From NCBI GenBank assembly GCA_965220485.1, contig OZ244832.1, forward strand, positions 2,728,001 through 2,792,000: a stretch of 64,000 bases of DNA. Reading direction: 5' to 3'. The stretch comes from Aldehydirespirator sp965220485 (GTDB lineage Bacteria; Actinomycetota; Acidimicrobiia; Acidimicrobiales; Aldehydirespiratoraceae). Positions 1 through 7,733 of this stretch are shown here, piece after piece (position 1 is the stretch's first letter; the number at the start of each line of letters is the position of its first letter). A model generated the notes under the pieces. That model saw only the letters and a list, made by a program, of their open reading frames with translations, did no database searches and was not told where the DNA came from. The position numbers were made by a program, and so were the translations under genes.

Positions 1-877
1 GGTGGAAGTTGTCGGCTACGTAGCCGGGGAAGTAGGCGGGGTCGTCAGAGTTGAGGGTGACCCGCATATCCCGGTCGAGCATCGCCTTTATGGCCGCGGC
101 CTTGGTGCCGTCGGTCACGTAGGCGTTGGAGATCGGGCACACGGTGAGGCCGAGCCCCCGCCGCTTGATCTCCTCCACCAGCGCATCGTCCTCCAGGCAG
201 TTGACCCCGTGGTCGATGCGCTCGACTCCGATGTCATCGAGGCACTGCCAGATGTGGGCCACCGAGTTCTGCTGGTCGACGTCGCAGTGCATGGTCAGCC
301 GGTAGCCCTGGGAGCGGGCATCGGCGTAGACGTCGCGGAACTTGATGGGCGGGTTGTTCTTCTCGTCGGAGTCGAGGCCCACGCCGAGGATCCAGTCGCG
401 GTAGTCCTTGGCCTGCTCCAGGGTCTCGGCCGCGGACTCGGCCGACATGTCCCGCAGGAAGCACATGATCAGGTGCGAGCGGATGCCGAGGCGCTGCTGG
501 GCGTCGGCCTGGGCCCGGAGCAGCCCGGTTATCGCCGTGCCGAACTCGATGCCTCGGGTGGTGTGGGCCTGGGGGTCGAAGAACATCTCGACGTACACCA
601 GGTTCTGGGCCGCCACTCTGGTGAAGTAGGCCGTAGCCAAGTCGTAGAAGTCCTCCTCCACCAGCAGCACGCTTATCCCCTCGTAGTACTGGGCCAGGAA
701 CGACGGCAGGTCGTCGAAGTCGTAGGCGGCCCGCATCTCCTCGACGCTGGCGTAGGGCAGATCCAGGCCGTTGCGCTCAGCCAGCGCGAACTTCAGCTCG
801 GGCTCGAGAGTGCCCTCCACGTGCAGGTGGAGCTCGGCTTTGGGAATCGAGTTGATCAAGTCTTCAACGGAGCCCAT
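1..877 (-). CDS. adenosine/adenine deaminase family protein, C-terminus beyond the window
   Basis: Reading leftward from the ATG at 877 gives an open frame of 292 codons that runs off the window edge. It starts MGSVEDLINSIPKAELHLHV, and the HLHVEGT motif carries the first zinc-binding His pair of adenosine deaminases. Further in are a CPISNAYV-like strand and DHGVNCLED and LNSDDPAYF, the other conserved metal and catalytic segments of the adenosine/adenine deaminase family. The expected reaction is hydrolytic deamination of adenosine or adenine (or a methylated analogue) in the cytosol. GGAG lies about 7 bases before the ATG. It precedes a purine-type importer and Rieske demethylase genes, so a role in a purine-catabolic locus is likely. 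Exact substrate is not readable from sequence. Confidence 0.85.
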   Translation of the reverse strand, partial: MGSVEDLINSIPKAELHLHVEGTLEPELKFALAERNGLDLPYASVEEMRAAYDFDDLPSFLAQYYEGISVLLVEEDFYDLATAYFTRVAAQNLVYVEMFFDPQAHTTRGIEFGTAITGLLRAQADAQQRLGIRSHLIMCFLRDMSAESAAETLEQAKDYRDWILGVGLDSDEKNNPPIKFRDVYADARSQGYRLTMHCDVDQQNSVAHIWQCLDDIGVERIDHGVNCLEDDALVEEIKRRGLGLTVCPISNAYVTDGTKAAAIKAMLDRDMRVTLNSDDPAYFPGYVADNFH

Positions 878-896
878 GGTGTCTCCTCTCTAGGGG

Positions 897-1027
897 TTGG
901 ATCTAAGGGTTGGATTGACTGGAGTTGGATTGACTGGCGTTGGATTGACTGGGGTTGGATTGACTGGGGTTGGATTGACTGGGGTTGGATTGACTGGCAT
1001 TGGATCTAAGGGTTGGATTGACTGGTG
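897..1027. repeat. 15-bp tandem repeat array upstream of the deaminase
   Basis: Six copies of a 15-bp unit (TTGGATTGACTGGNN) run from 910 to 999. They are bracketed by two 13-bp variants (TTGGATCTAAGGG at 897 and 1000) and followed by one more 15-bp copy. The array fills the gap between the deaminase start and the regulator stop. Apparent reading frames through it (repeated Trp-Ile-Asp-Trp) are by-products of the period being a multiple of three. Confidence 0.9.
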
Positions 1028-1053
1028 TGGATGAACGTGCCGGTCGGTGCCGG

Positions 1054-1617
1054 TCAGCCTCCGGCGGCGACGAGAATCACGCGGGCCGGCGACTCCGATG
1101 CCAGGCGCCAGCGGGTCTGGACCCATGCCGAGTGGAACATGACGTCGCCGGCGTGGAGGGTCACTTGGGGACGGTCCTTGAAATCCACGTGCAGAGACCC
1201 CTCTATCACATAGATCACCGTCTCGTCGGCGGACTCGAACCACTCGTCGACGTCGGGCCCGGGCTCGATCCGGAAGTCGCCCAGCTCGGTAATGCGCCGC
1301 CCGCCCCGGTAGGCCGTTCTCGCGGTGGTGGCGTTGGGCAGCTCGCTCACCGGCATCTGATTCAGCTCCGAAGCCCGCAGCACCTCCACCCGGGTGTCGG
1401 CCGGGGGATCGGGCAGCAGGTCCGAAGGCCTTACGTCGAGGGCCGCCGCGATCCGGTACAGCGTCGCTATGGCCACCGATGTGCGCCCGGCCTCGAGCTG
1501 GCTCAGGAACGGCTGGCTCACGTCCGCGGCCGCGGCGAGCTTGCGGCCCGAAAGGCCCCGCTCCGAGCGCAGCGCCTTGACCTTGGCCCCGATCCCTAGT
1601 CCCAGGTCATCGGCCAC
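1054..1617 (-). CDS. XRE-family transcriptional regulator with C-terminal cupin
   Basis: The first ~60 residues form an HTH_3 domain (KVKALRSERGLSGRKLAAAA, then VSQPFLSQLEAGRTSVAIATL). The C-terminal half is a small cupin ending in a strand-rich segment with VIYVIEGSLHVDF and LHAGDVMFHSAW. Proteins of this type sense a small metabolite through the cupin and repress or activate neighbouring genes. I chose the GTG at 1617, just before the HTH domain. An ATG at 1716 in the same frame would overlap the divergent gene start by two bases and remains possible. It is divergent from a Rieske-type demethylase subunit, and is the best candidate for the factor that reads the TGATAA-N7-TTATCA palindromes at 7648 and 25869 (inference). 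Confidence 0.8.
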   Translation of the reverse strand: MADDLGLGIGAKVKALRSERGLSGRKLAAAADVSQPFLSQLEAGRTSVAIATLYRIAAALDVRPSDLLPDPPADTRVEVLRASELNQMPVSELPNATTARTAYRGGRRITELGDFRIEPGPDVDEWFESADETVIYVIEGSLHVDFKDRPQVTLHAGDVMFHSAWVQTRWRLASESPARVILVAAGG

Positions 1618-1669
1618 GGCGCCGCGCTTCCCGCTTCGATCCAGATCGTGGTATGACAGATCGGGAATG

Positions 1670-1690
1670 CCGACGGAGAGAATCCGTCGG
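1670..1690. promoter_or_regulatory. perfect 8-bp-stem palindrome in the divergent intergenic region
   Basis: CCGACGGA-GAGAA-TCCGTCGG lies between the start of the XRE-cupin regulator and the start of the Rieske-less oxygenase at 1715. Placement between divergent genes suggests an operator or a short hairpin. It differs from the TGATAA-type palindrome elsewhere in the window, so it may serve autoregulation or another factor. Confidence 0.4.
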
Positions 1691-1714
1691 CCGGGCAATG
1701 GAGACTTCACCTGC

Positions 1715-2623
1715 ATGGCTGCTGCTAACGGTGCGTGCCACAACCGAGTGATTCTGGACCAGTGGCACCCCCTGTGGGCCATGAACGAGGCCAAGCCCAA
1801 CGTCGTGCATGTCACCGGCCTGCTGGGCGAGTCGGTCAGCTTCGCCGTGACCGCAGACGGCCCGGCGGTCGTGTGGCGGACCAGGAGCGACCTTCCGGCG
1901 GGCACGCCGCTCGATCCCGAGTCGGTGACGGACACGCTGCCCAGCCGGTGCGAGTTCCTCTACGTGTGGACGAGCCTCGGGAATCCGCCGGAGCGGACGT
2001 TCGAGATTCCCGAGTTCTTCGAGTCCGACCGCCGCAACTTCAACGGAAGCACGATCGGCGTGAACGTGTCGGCCCCCCGAGCGGTTGAGAACTTCCTCGA
2101 CATGGGTCATTTTCCGTTCGTCCATGACGGGCTCCTGGGCTCGGAACCCCACACGGAGGTCGTCGACTACAACGTCGCGATCGATCCTGAAACCAACGAG
2201 ATCTGGGCCACGGAGTGCCAGTTCTGGCAGCCGGCCGCCTCTGCGACCGCGACCGAGGGCCAGATGGTCGACTACATCTACCGGGTGATGCAGCCCTACT
2301 CGATCCTGCTTTATAAGTCGTGTCCGACGGCCCCGGATCGCATGGACCTCATCGGGCTGTTCGTTCAGCCGGTGACCGAGGAGCATGTCAGAGCCCACAT
2401 GTTCTTGAGCCTGGTCGACGATGAGAGCACCGAGGCCCGGATCCGGTACTTCGTCCAGACCATCTTCGCCCAGGACATGCCGATCCTGGAGAACCAGAAC
2501 CCGAAGCTGCTCCCGCTCGACCCGCAGGCCGAGACGCCGATCCGCTCCGACCAGGCCTCGATCGCCTATCGCCGCTGGCTGAGCGACCTCGGCGTCACCT
2601 ACGGGGTGATACCGGCGGCCTAG
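1715..2623 (+). CDS. Rieske-less non-heme iron oxygenase catalytic subunit, NdmC-like (N-demethylase)
   Basis: 302 aa. The C-terminal catalytic domain of VanA/Ndm-type Rieske oxygenases is intact: NFLDMGHFPFVH supplies the bridging Asp129 and iron ligands His132 and His137, and QDMPILE supplies the likely third ligand Asp254. The N-terminal ~110 residues keep the outline of the Rieske fold (DQWHPLWAMNE; YVWTSLGNPPE) but contain neither CxH nor CxxH, so no Rieske cluster can form. NdmC (theobromine N7-demethylase) is the known example of such a subunit and receives electrons from the Rieske domain of NdmD. An NdmD-like protein is encoded at 9437. The start at 1715 is preferred; an ATG at 1667 is in frame. 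Substrate is probably an N-methylated purine (inference). Paralogue at 25924. Confidence 0.8.
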   Translation: MAAANGACHNRVILDQWHPLWAMNEAKPNVVHVTGLLGESVSFAVTADGPAVVWRTRSDLPAGTPLDPESVTDTLPSRCEFLYVWTSLGNPPERTFEIPEFFESDRRNFNGSTIGVNVSAPRAVENFLDMGHFPFVHDGLLGSEPHTEVVDYNVAIDPETNEIWATECQFWQPAASATATEGQMVDYIYRVMQPYSILLYKSCPTAPDRMDLIGLFVQPVTEEHVRAHMFLSLVDDESTEARIRYFVQTIFAQDMPILENQNPKLLPLDPQAETPIRSDQASIAYRRWLSDLGVTYGVIPAA

Positions 2624-2643
2624 AGGCCGAGCAGTCACGGCAG

Positions 2644-3591
2644 TCACCGGGCCTCACGGGAGTACGGCACGCCGAGGCTGGCCGGCGCGCTCACCCTCCG
2701 GGCCCGGTCCGGGTTGGCCGATACGACGATCACCACGAGGAACGTCACCACGAAGGGAATCATGTTCAGGAAGTCCGAGGGCACCTCGACGCCCGCGATC
2801 TGGAGCGTGAAGCCGAGCGTGCGCAACGCGCCGAACACGTAGGAGGCGGCCAGCGCCAGCCACGGTCGCCAGCCCGCAAGGATCACCAGCGCCACCGCGA
2901 TCCATCCCGCCCCTGCGGTCATGCCGGTCTGCCACGTTCCCAGAACGGCCAGTGCCAGATAGGCGCCTCCCACGCCCGAACCGAAGCCGCCCACCAGCGT
3001 GAGCAGATACCGGATGCCGGTCACCGACAGCCCGGCCGCGTCGGCCGCAGCCGGATCCTCGCCCACCGCCCGCAACGACAGGCCCGGGGTGGTGCGATAC
3101 AGGAAGTAGGCAGCTCCGGCGACGATCAGCCACGACAGGTACACCACCGGGTCGTGGCCGAACAGGATCGGCCCGACTGCAGGCAGGTCCCGGAGAGCCT
3201 CAGGCAGGAGCGGCTCGACCCGCACGCCGTTGAAGCTCTGGATCAGCGGATCGTCGCCGCTGTTTCCCCAGAAGGCCGACAGCCCCCCTCCGACGATCAC
3301 CAGCGCCAGGCCCGAAACGATCTGGTTCACCCGAAGCGAGATGGCCAGCAGTGCATGGACCCCGCTGAGCACCGCTCCGGCCAGCCCGCCGGCCAGCAAG
3401 GCGACCCACAGGTTGCCGGTCTGGACCCCGGCCCAGAAGCCGGTCACGCCGCCGATCAGCATCATCCCCTCCACGCCCAGGTTCATCACCCCGGAGCGCT
3501 CGGTCAGGATCTCGCCGAGGGCGGCGAACAGGATGGGCGTGCCCGCGACGATGGCGCTGACGATCGACAGAACCAGGACCGTGTCATTCAT
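2644..3591 (-). CDS. BMP-type (nucleoside/simple sugar) ABC transporter permease, second permease
   Basis: 315 aa with about eight to nine hydrophobic spans. The N-terminus has ALGEILTERSGVMNLGVEGM, the signature of the permease found beside BMP-family binding proteins (NupQ/YufQ type in purine-nucleoside importers). I chose the ATG at 3591 (MNDTVLVLSIV), with TGGAG about 8 bases upstream, over an ATG five codons earlier. It is the last gene of the four-gene operon BMP protein - ATPase - permease 1 - permease 2, and lies tail to tail with the NdmC-like gene. Together the subunits should import a nucleoside or purine base across the cytoplasmic membrane. Confidence 0.88.
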   Translation of the reverse strand: MNDTVLVLSIVSAIVAGTPILFAALGEILTERSGVMNLGVEGMMLIGGVTGFWAGVQTGNLWVALLAGGLAGAVLSGVHALLAISLRVNQIVSGLALVIVGGGLSAFWGNSGDDPLIQSFNGVRVEPLLPEALRDLPAVGPILFGHDPVVYLSWLIVAGAAYFLYRTTPGLSLRAVGEDPAAADAAGLSVTGIRYLLTLVGGFGSGVGGAYLALAVLGTWQTGMTAGAGWIAVALVILAGWRPWLALAASYVFGALRTLGFTLQIAGVEVPSDFLNMIPFVVTFLVVIVVSANPDRARRVSAPASLGVPYSREAR

Positions 3592-3639
3592 GCCGACTCC
3601 ACCCATGGCGACCCCACCGCTGCGACGTCGTGGCCGGTG

Positions 3640-4752
3640 TCATTCATCGCCTTGCCCGCTTCCCGCAGTCTGCAGCGCTGTCGCCGCGGTGGACAGGACC
3701 AGCCGGTTGGACAGGAAGAACTCGCCTGAGGCTACGAACAGGAAGATCAGGCCCTGGAGCAGGAACACGATCTCGGCCTCTACGCCGATCGTCTGCAGGT
3801 TGGTTCCCGACGCCACCACCGCACCGAGCAGCACGGCCACCGGAACCACGCCGAGGGGGTTGAGCCGGGCGACGGCAGCCACCACGATGCCGGTGAACCC
3901 GAGCTCGGTGGCGATGGCTCGGGGATCGAGGGTCTTGAGAACGCCGCTGACCTCTACGGCCCCAGCCACGCCGGCCAGAGCACCCGAGAGGGCCAGAACC
4001 GACAGGATCTTGCCGCTGACGCTCATTCCCGCGTAGCGGGAGGCGGCCGGGGAGTCGCCGATGGTGCGCAGCTCGAATCCCCAGGTGGTGCCCCGCAGAC
4101 TCCACCACAGCACCAGCGCGACTGCCAGCGCGATCAGCAGCCCGTAGTGGAGCCGGTGCGAGATGATCGGAAGCTGCGCCACGTCGGGAAGGATCTTTCC
4201 CTGGGGGAACGTGGCCTCCGGGTCGCGCCAGAAGCTGACCGAGCCGAAGATCAGGTAGTTCATGAAGTACAGGGCCACGAAGTTGAGCATCAGCGTGGTG
4301 ATCACTTCGTTGGTGTTGAAGTACGCCTTGGGCAGCGCGGCCAGCCCGGCCCACAGCGCTCCGGCGACCGCCCCCGCCGTCAAGATCACTACCAGCATCA
4401 GCAGCTTCGGCATGTCCGAAGGGAGCGCCACGGCCAGGCCCGCGGCCGCGATCGCCCCCATGTAGAGCTGGCCCTCGGCACCGATGTTCCATACCTTCAT
4501 GCGGAAGGCGACCGCGGCGGCCAAGCCGGTCAGGATCAAGGGCGTGGCCAGCACCAGGGTGCGGGTCAGGGGTCGCCAGCCGTTCAGGCTGGAGTCCAGC
4601 ATGGTCCGGTATGCGTCGAGAGGGCTGGCGCCCGAGATGACGATGACGGCCGCGCCGACCAGGCCGGCCACGGCCAGGGACGCGATCGGGACGCCGAGCC
4701 TGACCGGAAACGCCGGCCTGGCCCGCGGTTCGACCCCGACCCGCAGGCTCAT
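3640..4752 (-). CDS. BMP-type ABC transporter permease, first permease
   Basis: 370 aa, multi-spanning. FRMKVWNIGAEGQLYMGAIA near residue 85 is the conserved loop of NupP/YufP-type permeases that couples to the ATPase. Its ATG overlaps the stop of the upstream ATPase gene by four bases (ATGA at 4749-4752), so the two are translationally coupled. A 48-bp gap follows before permease 2. Family knowledge: these importers carry nucleosides in many Gram-positive bacteria; the neighbouring deaminases and demethylases suggest a purine or methylpurine ligand here. Confidence 0.88.
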   Translation of the reverse strand: MSLRVGVEPRARPAFPVRLGVPIASLAVAGLVGAAVIVISGASPLDAYRTMLDSSLNGWRPLTRTLVLATPLILTGLAAAVAFRMKVWNIGAEGQLYMGAIAAAGLAVALPSDMPKLLMLVVILTAGAVAGALWAGLAALPKAYFNTNEVITTLMLNFVALYFMNYLIFGSVSFWRDPEATFPQGKILPDVAQLPIISHRLHYGLLIALAVALVLWWSLRGTTWGFELRTIGDSPAASRYAGMSVSGKILSVLALSGALAGVAGAVEVSGVLKTLDPRAIATELGFTGIVVAAVARLNPLGVVPVAVLLGAVVASGTNLQTIGVEAEIVFLLQGLIFLFVASGEFFLSNRLVLSTAATALQTAGSGQGDE

Positions 4753-6338
4753 CGAGCCCGACTCCCTTCGGGGCTGGCGGCGTGGTTCCCAGAGGCCGAG
4801 CGGGTAGGCCGCAGTGGTTGGGTGCCGGTCATCAGCAGCCCCAGTTCGGAGACATCGAGCGTGTCAGGTGTGTAGGAGCCGACGATACGACCCCGCGACA
4901 TCACCACGATCAGATCGGCCAGTTCGGTGATCTCGGCCAGGTCCTCCGAGAACAGCAGCACTCCCCGACCGCCGTCGGTCTCGGCGCGGATGTGGGCGCG
5001 TACCGCGGCGGTGGCAGCTAGATCGAGCCCTCTGGTGGGCGACGCGGCCAGCAGCACGTCATGGGTTCGCGTGAGCTCGCGGGCGAGGATCGCCTTCTGC
5101 AGGTTGCCCCCCGACATGAGGCTCACCGCCATCTGTGAGCGGGCGCCGCGCACGTCGAAGCGCTCCACGAGAGTCCTGGACGTGGCGGCGATCGCTCTCG
5201 GTGACAGCACCCCCCAGCGGCTGTGCGGTGCCTCCCGGTAGCTCTTGAGGACCAGATTCTCCTCAAGGGTCAGCCCGCTGGCCAGGCCGGTGCCCAGCCG
5301 GTCCTCGGGAACGTAGGCCAGACCGGCGCGGGAGCGCTCCCGCGGGCTCGCCGTAGTGATGTCGCGCTCCCCCAGGAGCACCGAGCCGCCCTTGATCGGT
5401 CGCAGGCCCGCAATCGCCTCCTGAAGCTCCCGCTGACCGTTGCCGGCCACGCCGGCCACACCGACGATCTGGCCGCCGCGGACCTCGAGGCTCGCGCCAG
5501 CGACGGCGGGCACACCCCTGTCCCCGGTGACCTCTAGGTTGGAGACGCTCAAGACCACCGGCGCATCGTCGCAGCGGCGCAGTTCGTGCTCGCCGGCCTC
5601 GGGCATGTGCTCGGCCTCGATCATCATCGTGGCGAGACTGGCGGCGCTGGTCTCCGCCGTGTTCACGGTGCCCGCGTTCCGGCCCAGGCGCAGCACGGAG
5701 ACCCGGTCGGTGTGGCCCAGTATCTCCTCCATCTTGTGTGACACCAGCACCACCGAATGGCCCTGCTGGGCCAGGTGGCGGATTACCTCGTAGAGCTTGT
5801 CGCATTCGTGGGGGGCGAGCACCGCGGTGGGCTCGTCGAGGATCAGAATCCGGGCGCCCCGGTAGAGCTGCTTGAGGATCTCGACCCGCTGCTGCTCCCC
5901 GACTGAGAGCTGCCACACGTAGGAGCACGGATGGACGGTGAGACCGTATTCCTCCGCGATGGCCGCCACCCGGCTCTGCACCGCCCGCAGCGACAGCCGG
6001 ATGCCCTGATCCTTGAGTCCGAGCACCAGGTTCTCGGCAACGGTGAGGGAGGGCACCAGGCGGAAGTGCTGGTACACCATCCCGATCCCGTGCTCGGCCG
6101 CCTCATGGGGCGAGCGCAGAGTGACCCGCTCCCCGTCGATGCGCACCTCACCGGAGTCGGGCCGGTACAGGCCGGCGAGGACGGAGCAGAGCGTCGATTT
6201 TCCTGCCCCGTTCTCGCCCAGCAGTCCGTGGACCTCGCCGGCCCGCAGATCGAAGTTGACCCGGTCGTTGGCGGCGACGCCGAAAAAGGCCTTGTTGAGG
6301 TCGCGGACCTCGAGGATCGGCTCGCCTACGTCAGCCAA
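4749..6338 (-). CDS. ABC transporter ATP-binding protein with two nucleotide-binding domains (BMP/nucleoside family)
   Basis: 529 aa, a tandem ABC protein. Domain 1 has Walker A GENGAGKST (about residue 40), signature LSVGEQQRVEILK and Walker B ILILDEPTAVL. Domain 2 has a degenerate Walker A (GVAGNGQRE), signature LMSGGNLQKAIL and LLAASPTRGLD in place of a classical Walker B, as is usual in NupO/RbsA-like proteins. It powers the two permeases encoded immediately downstream. The 63-bp gap from the binding-protein gene holds a GC-rich hairpin that may lower expression relative to the binding protein. Confidence 0.92.
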   Translation of the reverse strand: MADVGEPILEVRDLNKAFFGVAANDRVNFDLRAGEVHGLLGENGAGKSTLCSVLAGLYRPDSGEVRIDGERVTLRSPHEAAEHGIGMVYQHFRLVPSLTVAENLVLGLKDQGIRLSLRAVQSRVAAIAEEYGLTVHPCSYVWQLSVGEQQRVEILKQLYRGARILILDEPTAVLAPHECDKLYEVIRHLAQQGHSVVLVSHKMEEILGHTDRVSVLRLGRNAGTVNTAETSAASLATMMIEAEHMPEAGEHELRRCDDAPVVLSVSNLEVTGDRGVPAVAGASLEVRGGQIVGVAGVAGNGQRELQEAIAGLRPIKGGSVLLGERDITTASPRERSRAGLAYVPEDRLGTGLASGLTLEENLVLKSYREAPHSRWGVLSPRAIAATSRTLVERFDVRGARSQMAVSLMSGGNLQKAILARELTRTHDVLLAASPTRGLDLAATAAVRAHIRAETDGGRGVLLFSEDLAEITELADLIVVMSRGRIVGSYTPDTLDVSELGLLMTGTQPLRPTRSASGNHAASPEGSRAR

Positions 6339-6365
6339 GACCGTGACCGTAATCGACGCAGGCTT

Positions 6366-6396
6366 GCCGGCCGACCCATCAAGGGCCGGCCGGCCC
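6366..6396 (-). terminator. GC-rich hairpin between the binding-protein gene and the ATPase gene
   Basis: GGGCCGGCCGGCCC (6383-6396) is a perfect palindrome and also pairs with GCCGGCC at 6366-6372. It sits right after the stop of the BMP lipoprotein gene and before the ATPase gene. It has no U-tract, so it is more likely a partial terminator or mRNA-stabilising stem, a common way to make more binding protein than membrane subunits. Confidence 0.45.
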
Positions 6397-6401
6397 TGCG
6401 A

Positions 6402-7616
6402 TCAGCTAACGGAGCCCTCGATGCCCTCGATGAGCCATAGACAGCACAGCGTCCGCTCCTCGAAGGGAATCGTGTCGCCCTCGGGCACCCGGACGTTGCC
6501 CTCATTGTCCGCTAGCGGGCCCGCGAAATAGTCGAAGGTGCCGTCGATGATCTGCTGGCGGCGCTCGACGACGAGGGCCAGGATCTCGTCGGTCACGTCC
6601 GGGCCGTAGGGGCCGTTGCCGATCATGCCGTCGGCGAGGCCGCCGTAGGTCAGGGCGGGCTTCCAGGCTCCGTCGATCATCGACTTGATCTGGTCGATGT
6701 AGTAGGGCCCCCACTCGAACGAGAACGACGACAGCCACGCGTTCGGGGCCTCGTCGGAACGGTCGGAGGTGTAGCCGATGATGTTGAGTCCCCTGCCCTC
6801 GGCGACCGACGCCACCGCCGGGGAGTTCAGCTCGTGGGCCAACACGTCCGCGCCGGCGTTGGCCAGCGCCTCAGCAGCCTGCTGCTCGACCGGTGGGTCG
6901 TACCAACTGTTGATGTAGACAACCTGCACCACTGCGTCGGGGTTCATCTCGCGCACGCCGATGGTGAAGGCGTTGAGGGCCCGGTTGACCTCCTCGATGG
7001 GGAAGCCGGCCGGGTATCCAATGATGCCGCTCTCGGTGATGCTGCCTGCGATCAGCCCGTCGAGGTAGCGGCCGTCCTCGGTGGCCGCGTCGTAGTGGCC
7101 CATGTTGTCGGTGGTCGTCCAGCCGGCCCAGGTGAGGAAGATCGTGTCGGGGTACGCGGCCGCAACCGGCTCAACGTCGGGCTGGTAGAAGCCGGTGGCT
7201 ATGACCATGTCCACGCCTGCTTCTGCGAGATCCTCGAACGCGTTGGTCGCGCTCGGGCCCGGAGACACTTCCTCGACGACCTGCACGTCGAGTCCCGGGA
7301 GCGCCTCCTGCACCTGCTGGACCGCCCGGTAGTGGGTGCTGTTCCAGCCGCCGTCGTCGACGAACAGGTCGAACACGAACGCCACGGTGTAGCCGGTTCC
7401 GTCCGATGGCGCGGCCTCTTCGGCCGGCGCCTCTTCTTCCATTGGCGCCTCTTCGGCCGGCTCGGCTTCCATTGGCGCCTCTTCGGCCAGCTCGGCTTCC
7501 TCAGCCGCCTCCTCGGCCGGCGCTGGCGTCGGTGTCGAGTCGTCGTCGTCTCCGCAGGCCGCGGCAACGAACGCGAACACGGCCAGTACGGCCAAGATCC
7601 ATCGGGCCCGTCTCAT
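6402..7616 (-). CDS. BMP-family substrate-binding lipoprotein
   Basis: 404 aa. The start at 7616 has GGGAGG about 8 bases upstream. MRRARWILAVLAVFAFVAAA followed by C is a lipoprotein signal with the lipobox Cys near residue 21. Next comes an acidic Asp/Glu/Ala/Pro linker (repeats of EEAPMEAEPAEE type), typical of actinobacterial lipoproteins. The mature part follows the basic-membrane-protein (BMP/PnrA-like) fold with DDGGWNSTHYRAVQ and IIGYTSDRSDEAPNAW. It should deliver a nucleoside or purine to the ABC permeases encoded downstream. A palindrome (7648-7666) 31 bases before its start is a likely operator. A second BMP-type protein is encoded at 15054. Confidence 0.88.
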   Translation of the reverse strand: MRRARWILAVLAVFAFVAAACGDDDDSTPTPAPAEEAAEEAELAEEAPMEAEPAEEAPMEEEAPAEEAAPSDGTGYTVAFVFDLFVDDGGWNSTHYRAVQQVQEALPGLDVQVVEEVSPGPSATNAFEDLAEAGVDMVIATGFYQPDVEPVAAAYPDTIFLTWAGWTTTDNMGHYDAATEDGRYLDGLIAGSITESGIIGYPAGFPIEEVNRALNAFTIGVREMNPDAVVQVVYINSWYDPPVEQQAAEALANAGADVLAHELNSPAVASVAEGRGLNIIGYTSDRSDEAPNAWLSSFSFEWGPYYIDQIKSMIDGAWKPALTYGGLADGMIGNGPYGPDVTDEILALVVERRQQIIDGTFDYFAGPLADNEGNVRVPEGDTIPFEERTLCCLWLIEGIEGSVS

Positions 7617-7647
7617 ACTTGCTCCCTCCCCAGGTGCTTTGACAGAG

Positions 7648-7666
7648 TGATAACTGGTTCTTATCA
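7648..7666. promoter_or_regulatory. operator-like palindrome TGATAA-N7-TTATCA
   Basis: TGATAA-CTGGTTC-TTATCA lies between the divergent BMP lipoprotein (ATG 7616) and GcvT-family (ATG 7734) genes, 31 bases before the former and 67 before the latter. The same half-sites with the same 7-base spacing occur at 25869-25887 before the second Rieske-less subunit. Spacing and placement fit a dimeric HTH regulator site. Confidence 0.6.
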
Positions 7667-7733
7667 TCCCGTCGGGGCGGTTTCAAACCCACCCGCAGGC
7701 GCAACCGATAAGCGAACCGATGACAGAAAGCCG

